7,970 bases of DNA from Actinomycetota bacterium. Its GTDB lineage: Bacteria > Actinomycetota > Actinomycetes > Nanopelagicales > Nanopelagicaceae. Positions within the stretch are counted from its first letter, which is position 1; each line of letters starts with the position of its first letter. Shown piece after piece: positions 6,616 to 7,970 of this stretch. Where the stretch lies: positions 1-7,970 of the forward strand of contig WLDY01000027.1 in NCBI GenBank assembly GCA_009704555.1, read 5' to 3'. The position numbers and the translations under genes are program-made. The notes under the pieces are model-generated. The model was not told the origin of the DNA. It saw nothing but the letters and a program-made list of their open reading frames with translations, and made no database searches.

Positions 6616-6632
6616 AGGGGGAAGGTTATGCG
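6603..6632 (+). promoter_or_regulatory. Possible promoter of fdxA-dapC
   Basis: TTGGCA (6603-6608) matches the -35 consensus at five of six bases, and TATGCG (6627-6632) follows after 18 nt as a weak -10. Transcription would start near 6639, giving a leader of about 77 nt. It overlaps the start of the divergent SH3-like gene. The -10 match is poor. Confidence 0.3.
6616..6628 (-). promoter_or_regulatory. Leaderless -10 promoter of the SH3-like gene and cysS
   Basis: The minus strand has TAACCT (plus 6623-6628), then 7 nt, then ATG at 6615. There is no Shine-Dalgarno sequence before this ATG. Spacing is the same as at the TetR and DUF3107 genes. Confidence 0.5.
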
Positions 6633-6648
6633 AGAATGCGGTTCTAGC

Positions 6649-6673
6649 GAGGGTCGGCTTCGAATCCACCCTC
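6649..6673 (+). other. Inverted repeat in the presumed ferredoxin mRNA leader
   Basis: GAGGGT (6649-6654) and ACCCTC (6668-6673) can pair as a 6-bp stem with a 13-nt loop, about 40 nt before the ferredoxin start. It leaves the ribosome binding site free. There is no T run, so it is not a clear terminator, and no riboswitch family is recognised. Confidence 0.3.
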
Positions 6674-6715
6674 AGTTGTGATGCCAGTGGGATCTTAGGA
6701 AGGGATCAGTACTTC

Positions 6716-7042
6716 ATGACATACGTCATCGCAGAACCATGTATCGACGTCAAAGACAAGTCCTGTATCGAGGAGTGTCCGGTCGATTGCATATATGAGG
6801 GCGAGAGGATGCTCTACATCCAGCCTGATGAGTGTGTCGATTGTGGTGCGTGTGAGCCGGTATGTCCGGTCGAGGCGATCTATTACGAGGACGATGTCCC
6901 AGGTCAGTGGCAGGGATTCAAGGGCTACAACGCTGAATTCTTCAATGAACTCGGCTCTCCGGGTGGTGCCAGCAAGGTCGGCGCGACTGGCAAGGACCAT
7001 CCTGTCGTACTCCAGATCCAGAAGAAGCCGGAGAGCAACTGA
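6716..7042 (+). CDS. fdxA: Seven-iron ferredoxin (3Fe-4S/4Fe-4S)
   Basis: A 108-residue soluble electron carrier. The cysteines follow the 7Fe pattern of Azotobacter ferredoxin I shifted by one residue: C9, C17 and C50 for the 3Fe-4S cluster; C21, C40, C43 and C46 for the 4Fe-4S cluster. Even the free C25 next to the clusters is conserved. The acidic, aromatic C-terminal part (after residue 58) is typical of the actinobacterial FdxA/FdxC group. It probably passes low-potential electrons to cytochromes P450 or other oxidoreductases; the partner is not shown by context. The ATG at 6716 has AGGAAGGGA at 6697-6705, 10 nt upstream. The frame extends to 6551, but that part runs antisense to the SH3-like gene and has no ferredoxin character. 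The order ferredoxin-dapC is as in Rv1177-Rv1178. Confidence 0.95.
   Translation: MTYVIAEPCIDVKDKSCIEECPVDCIYEGERMLYIQPDECVDCGACEPVCPVEAIYYEDDVPGQWQGFKGYNAEFFNELGSPGGASKVGATGKDHPVVLQIQKKPESN
7030..7041 (+). promoter_or_regulatory. Ribosome binding site and CTG start of dapC
   Basis: GGAG at 7030-7033 lies 5 nt before CTG at 7039-7041, which overlaps the ferredoxin TGA (7040-7042). The dapC frame has an upstream stop at 6946-6948 and no ATG, GTG or TTG until a GTG far inside the enzyme near 7219. CTG gives the expected N-terminus KTEGFALPDFPWD. Confidence 0.6.
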
Positions 7043-7970
7043 AGACGGAAGGCTTCGCACTTCCAGATTTCCCATGGGACCTGCTCGCTCCCTATGGGGC
7101 GAAGGCGCGCGAACATCGTGATGGCGCCGTTGATCTCAGTCAAGGGACGCCAGTAGATCCAACACCACAGTTCATCCGTGATGCGTTAGCCAGCGCGAGT
7201 GATTCGCCAGGTTATCCGGTGACGACAGGATCGAAAGAGCTTCGCGAAGCCCTCTCTCGCTACTGTCGAGAGGTCCTTGGCGCGACCGGTGATTTCGATG
7301 TACTGCCGACGATCGGCTCTAAGGAACTTGTCGCATGGCTCCCGCTTCTACTGCAAGCAGAACACGTCATCATCCCGAAGATCGCCTATCCGACATATCG
7401 CGTGGGGGCGCTCATTGCCAGATCTCGAATCACGGAGGTCGAGATCGATGTGAAATCGTGGCCAAAGCCTGATGAAAAGGCTCTGATCTGGATCAATACA
7501 CCATCGAATCCGACTGGAAGAGTCCACTCTCGTGAGGAGATGGCGGCTGTGCTCGCTCATCGCTCTCACGGCGCGGTGGTGGCAAGTGATGAGTGTTACT
7601 TCTCCTTCCCTGATTCCAAGGTTCCGATCTCTACCTTTGAAGTTGCCAAGGGAGAGAACCATGGTCTCCTTGTCCTACATTCGCTCTCAAAGAGATCGAA
7701 CATCGCAGGTTACCGAGGAGCATTTGTCGCAGGCGATCCGAATTTGATCGCTCGTCTTCTCGAAATCAGGAAACATGCTGGGATGATGATGCCAGCACCG
7801 ATCCAACACGCTACTGCGATCGCACTCGGTGACGAAGTGCATGTGAAGGAGCAAGCGGCACGTTACGCCAATCGCAGATCTCGGTTGCGTCCGGTTCTCG
7901 AAAGTCTTGGATTTCGAACCGAACATTCAGAGGCTGGTCTCTATCTTTGGTGCAGCAACGGGCGAAGCGA
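7039..7970 (+). CDS. dapC: Succinyldiaminopimelate aminotransferase DapC, N-terminal 310 residues (runs off the right edge)
   Basis: A fold-type I PLP-dependent aminotransferase open to the window end. It should convert N-succinyl-2-amino-6-ketopimelate and glutamate to N-succinyl-LL-diaminopimelate in the lysine and peptidoglycan pathway. Numbering from the CTG: the N-terminal FALPDFPWDLLAPY segment (6-19) is typical of actinobacterial DapC; LSQGTPVDPTP is at 33-43; Y59 and TTGSKELREAL follow; NPTGR is at 157-161; D184-E-C-Y binds the cofactor ring; SLSKRSN at 215-221 has the Schiff-base lysine K218; AGYRGAF at 223-229 has the phosphate-binding arginine. Full-length relatives have about 360 residues, so about 50 are missing beyond the edge. 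The gene overlaps the ferredoxin stop (CTGA), so translation is probably coupled. The frame is intact throughout. Confidence 0.9.
   Translation, partial: MKTEGFALPDFPWDLLAPYGAKAREHRDGAVDLSQGTPVDPTPQFIRDALASASDSPGYPVTTGSKELREALSRYCREVLGATGDFDVLPTIGSKELVAWLPLLLQAEHVIIPKIAYPTYRVGALIARSRITEVEIDVKSWPKPDEKALIWINTPSNPTGRVHSREEMAAVLAHRSHGAVVASDECYFSFPDSKVPISTFEVAKGENHGLLVLHSLSKRSNIAGYRGAFVAGDPNLIARLLEIRKHAGMMMPAPIQHATAIALGDEVHVKEQAARYANRRSRLRPVLESLGFRTEHSEAGLYLWCSNGRS

Noticed and set aside
3699..6664. TTCGAA palindromes in two promoter regions (3699-3704 and 6659-6664) as a shared operator
   Set aside because: The same hexamer also occurs inside coding regions of this window, so its presence in both gaps is not specific.
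6551..6715. N-terminal extension of the ferredoxin frame by 55 codons
   Set aside because: It is antisense to the SH3-like gene and its promoter, and the 7Fe ferredoxin family starts with the MTYVIAEPC segment.

Overview
The window carries ordinary bacterial chromosomal genes with moderate G+C (by eye a little above half). The gene set points to an actinobacterium: a deacetylase of the mycothiol pathway (MshB), a DUF3107/TetR pair like Rv3208A/Rv3208 of Mycobacterium, a short membrane protein directly after mshB as in Rv1170-Rv1171, and a seven-iron ferredoxin followed by DapC as in Rv1177-Rv1178. Several start codons also sit 6-7 nt after a TAnnnT box, the pattern of leaderless mRNAs common in Actinobacteria. 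The precise order or genus cannot be told from the sequence; a moderate-G+C lineage is likely.

Left part (1-2703): the truncated start of a minus-strand PRC-barrel protein (Rv1232c-like) diverges from a plus-strand run of three closely packed genes. These are an EamA/DMT-family membrane transporter, a PHP-domain phosphoesterase of the TrpH/RNase AM type and a MarC-family membrane protein. Gaps of about 9 nt, each carrying a Shine-Dalgarno sequence, suggest one transcript.

Middle (2735-4969): on the minus strand a TetR regulator is followed by the small DUF3107 protein, which has its own likely leaderless promoter. Divergent from the TetR gene are mshB and, overlapping its stop by one base, a four-helix membrane protein of unknown role. 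The 69-bp gap between the TetR gene and mshB holds two opposed leaderless -10 boxes and an imperfect inverted repeat that is a good operator candidate.

Right part (4988-7970): a minus-strand unit made of a 71-residue SH3-like small protein and cysS (cysteinyl-tRNA synthetase, overlapping start and stop) converges on the mshB unit. Divergent from it is a plus-strand fdxA-dapC pair, for a 7Fe ferredoxin and a succinyldiaminopimelate aminotransferase that runs off the window end. The dapC frame has no ATG, GTG or TTG near its N-terminus; it appears to start at a CTG that overlaps the ferredoxin stop.

Themes are thiol and cysteine metabolism (mshB, cysS), lysine/peptidoglycan precursor synthesis (dapC) and membrane transport. 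No mobile element, CRISPR array, RNA gene, phage gene or defence system is visible, and I do not see a convincing new multi-gene system. The most interesting signals are the leaderless promoter pattern, the CTG start, the TetR-mshB control region and the strong excess of GATC.
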